Origin: JALWSI01 sp964569095 [NCBI: uncultured Aquificales bacterium]
GTDB taxonomy: Bacteria; Thermosulfidibacterota; Thermosulfidibacteria; Thermosulfidibacterales
NCBI GenBank assembly: GCA_964569095.1
Contig: CAZMTB010000164.1
Location: 1-7,929, forward strand
DNA length: 7,929 nucleotides
Direction: 5' to 3'
In this document: in pieces, positions 7,418 through 7,929 of the stretch
Layout: each line of letters begins with the position of its first letter
How positions within the stretch are numbered: position 1 is the first letter of the stretch
Notes under the pieces: generated by a model
The model's database searches: none
What the model was told of the DNA's origin: nothing
The model's input: the letters and a program-made list of their open reading frames with translations, nothing else
Position numbers and translations under genes: made by a program

Positions 7418-7444
7418 ATTAGAACCCAAACCAGTGGGTGGGGC

Positions 7445-7505
7445 AAAGTCTCTCGGGGGTGGAGATCCTTAAAAGTCGGTGCAAGTGGGACCAGACGCAG
7501 ACTTT
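7445..7505 (+). repeat. AAAGTC direct repeat with a GACTTT partner, two competing stems
   Basis: AAAGTCT at 7445-7451 and AAAGTC at 7472-7477 can each pair with AGACTTT at 7499-7505, giving mutually exclusive 7-bp and 6-bp stems. The inner stem can be extended by TGC/GCA (7480-7482 with 7497-7499). A further small stem TCTC/GAGA (7451-7454 with 7462-7465) lies in the larger loop. The layout resembles an attenuator-like switch, but the stems are short and no downstream gene is visible to be controlled. Confidence 0.3.
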
Positions 7506-7512
7506 CCGGTTG

Positions 7513-7929
7513 TTATTTGAGTATTATCTTTAAGTTCCAGTCTCTCAACTCTCTTCTCACCCCTTTGGAACGAGTCGGTCTCTTTCCCCTCTTAAAATCC
7601 TCCTTTTCAATCTCGGTCTCTGCTAATAACTACGAGGGGATGGATTTCTCCCATTACAGGGCCTTCTCTGAATCCAGCTCTAAGCAGCTGGTAATCTTCA
7701 CCGTGTAATCAAAGGTTTGCGATGTTAGAGAAAAAACGGCCCAGGCTTTAAGGCTGAAGGACCCGTAGCAGCGCAGCATTTAAAGGGTTGGAAGCTTGGT
7801 TTGGATCCTGCATGAAAAGTTCAATCGGTAGTTGGAATGCCTTACGAAGCGCACCGGATGGAGGGCGGCACGAAAGGTGGTAGGGAGAATAGGGGCGAAC
7901 TTCGGATGGTCTGCGTGGCGTAGAGACTT
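7513..7929 (-). pseudogene. Minus-strand reading frame with three internal stops, candidate gene remnant
   Basis: One minus-strand frame runs from the right edge to a TAA at 7515-7513, 139 codons in all. It has internal stops only at 7782-7780 (TAA), 7656-7654 (TAA) and 7632-7630 (TAG). The pieces read as plausible protein, for example LKAWAVFSLTSQTFDYTVKI after the first stop and EKEDFKRGKRPTRSKGVRRE near the end. An ATG directly follows the first stop (7779-7777) but has no ribosome binding site. The product is not recognised. Polypurine DNA naturally encodes Lys/Arg/Glu-rich text, so this may equally be a chance antisense frame over a structured RNA. Confidence is low. Confidence 0.25.

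Larger units (their letters stand above)
7418..7929. other. Region of 512 bases without a convincing intact gene
   Basis: Composition shifts here: 7501-7680 is about 44% GC against about 60% in the genes, and 7530-7620 is strongly pyrimidine-rich on the plus strand. A small hairpin (ACCCA 7424-7428 with TGGGT 7435-7439) and a set of AAAGTC/GACTTT repeats lie at 7445-7505. From about 7733 the plus strand becomes purine-rich with loop-like GAAA/GAAG stretches, without a long open frame. No tRNA, rRNA, tmRNA, RNase P or SRP RNA was recognised. The region may be a decayed gene, a mobile-element edge or a non-coding RNA, and it continues past the window. Confidence 0.6.

Noticed and set aside
7471-7505. 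Resemblance of GGTGCAAGTGGGACC to cobalamin-riboswitch or group II intron segments
   Set aside because: Only a short stretch matches; the conserved B12 box and the domain V hairpin were not found nearby.
7517-7708. Plus-strand 63-residue open frame after pcnB
   Set aside because: TTG start with no Shine-Dalgarno, Ser/Leu/Phe-rich text expected from pyrimidine-rich DNA, and no family resemblance.
7761-7830. Possible tRNA (GTTCAATC resembling a T-loop, TAGCAGCGCAGCA resembling a D-arm)
   Set aside because: The T-arm base pairs do not form, and no acceptor stem or anticodon arm with correct spacing could be found.
1-7929. CRISPR array or complete insertion sequence
   Set aside because: No regularly spaced repeats, no transposase gene and no paired terminal inverted repeats were seen on either strand.

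Overview
The window looks like chromosomal DNA of a diderm (Gram-negative-type) bacterium. It encodes an outer-membrane TolC-like channel, a lipoprotein efflux adaptor, an RND pump, an MreB actin and a bacterial poly(A) polymerase. The coding parts are about 60% GC by eye. They favour AGG/AGA for arginine and ATA for isoleucine, a bias often seen in thermophiles. Together with the family flavour of the RND pump and PcnB, this makes a thermophilic Desulfobacterota/Thermodesulfobacteria-like or similar deep-branching diderm plausible, but the taxon is inference only.

Layout. Positions 1-3419 hold a minus-strand tripartite efflux operon read right to left: TolC-family outer-membrane factor, then lipoprotein membrane-fusion protein, then the first 291 codons of an RND permease that runs off the left edge. 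Positions 3420-3624 are a divergent intergenic region with two small dyads and one TTGACA box. Positions 3625-7417 hold a tight plus-strand operon of three genes with gaps of 3 and 10 bases: a GAF-GAF protein with a degenerate, predicted inactive GGDEF domain, an MreB-family actin, and pcnB. Positions 7418-7929 hold no convincing intact gene.

How the genes work together. The left operon supplies all three parts of an envelope-spanning exporter. The adaptor bridges the inner-membrane pump to the outer-membrane channel, and the substrate cannot be read from the sequence. In the right operon an apparent sensor or scaffold protein (pseudo-GGDEF) is likely translationally coupled to an MreB-like cytoskeletal protein that is not in the usual mreBCD setting, followed by an RNA-tailing enzyme. 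The GAF/pseudo-GGDEF plus MreB pairing is the most interesting protein-level observation.

The last 500 bases differ in composition: about 44% GC across 7501-7680, with strong strand asymmetry. They contain inverted and direct repeats and a minus-strand frame interrupted by stops. They could be a decayed gene, the edge of a mobile element, or a structured non-coding RNA, and the window cuts the region off before this can be decided.
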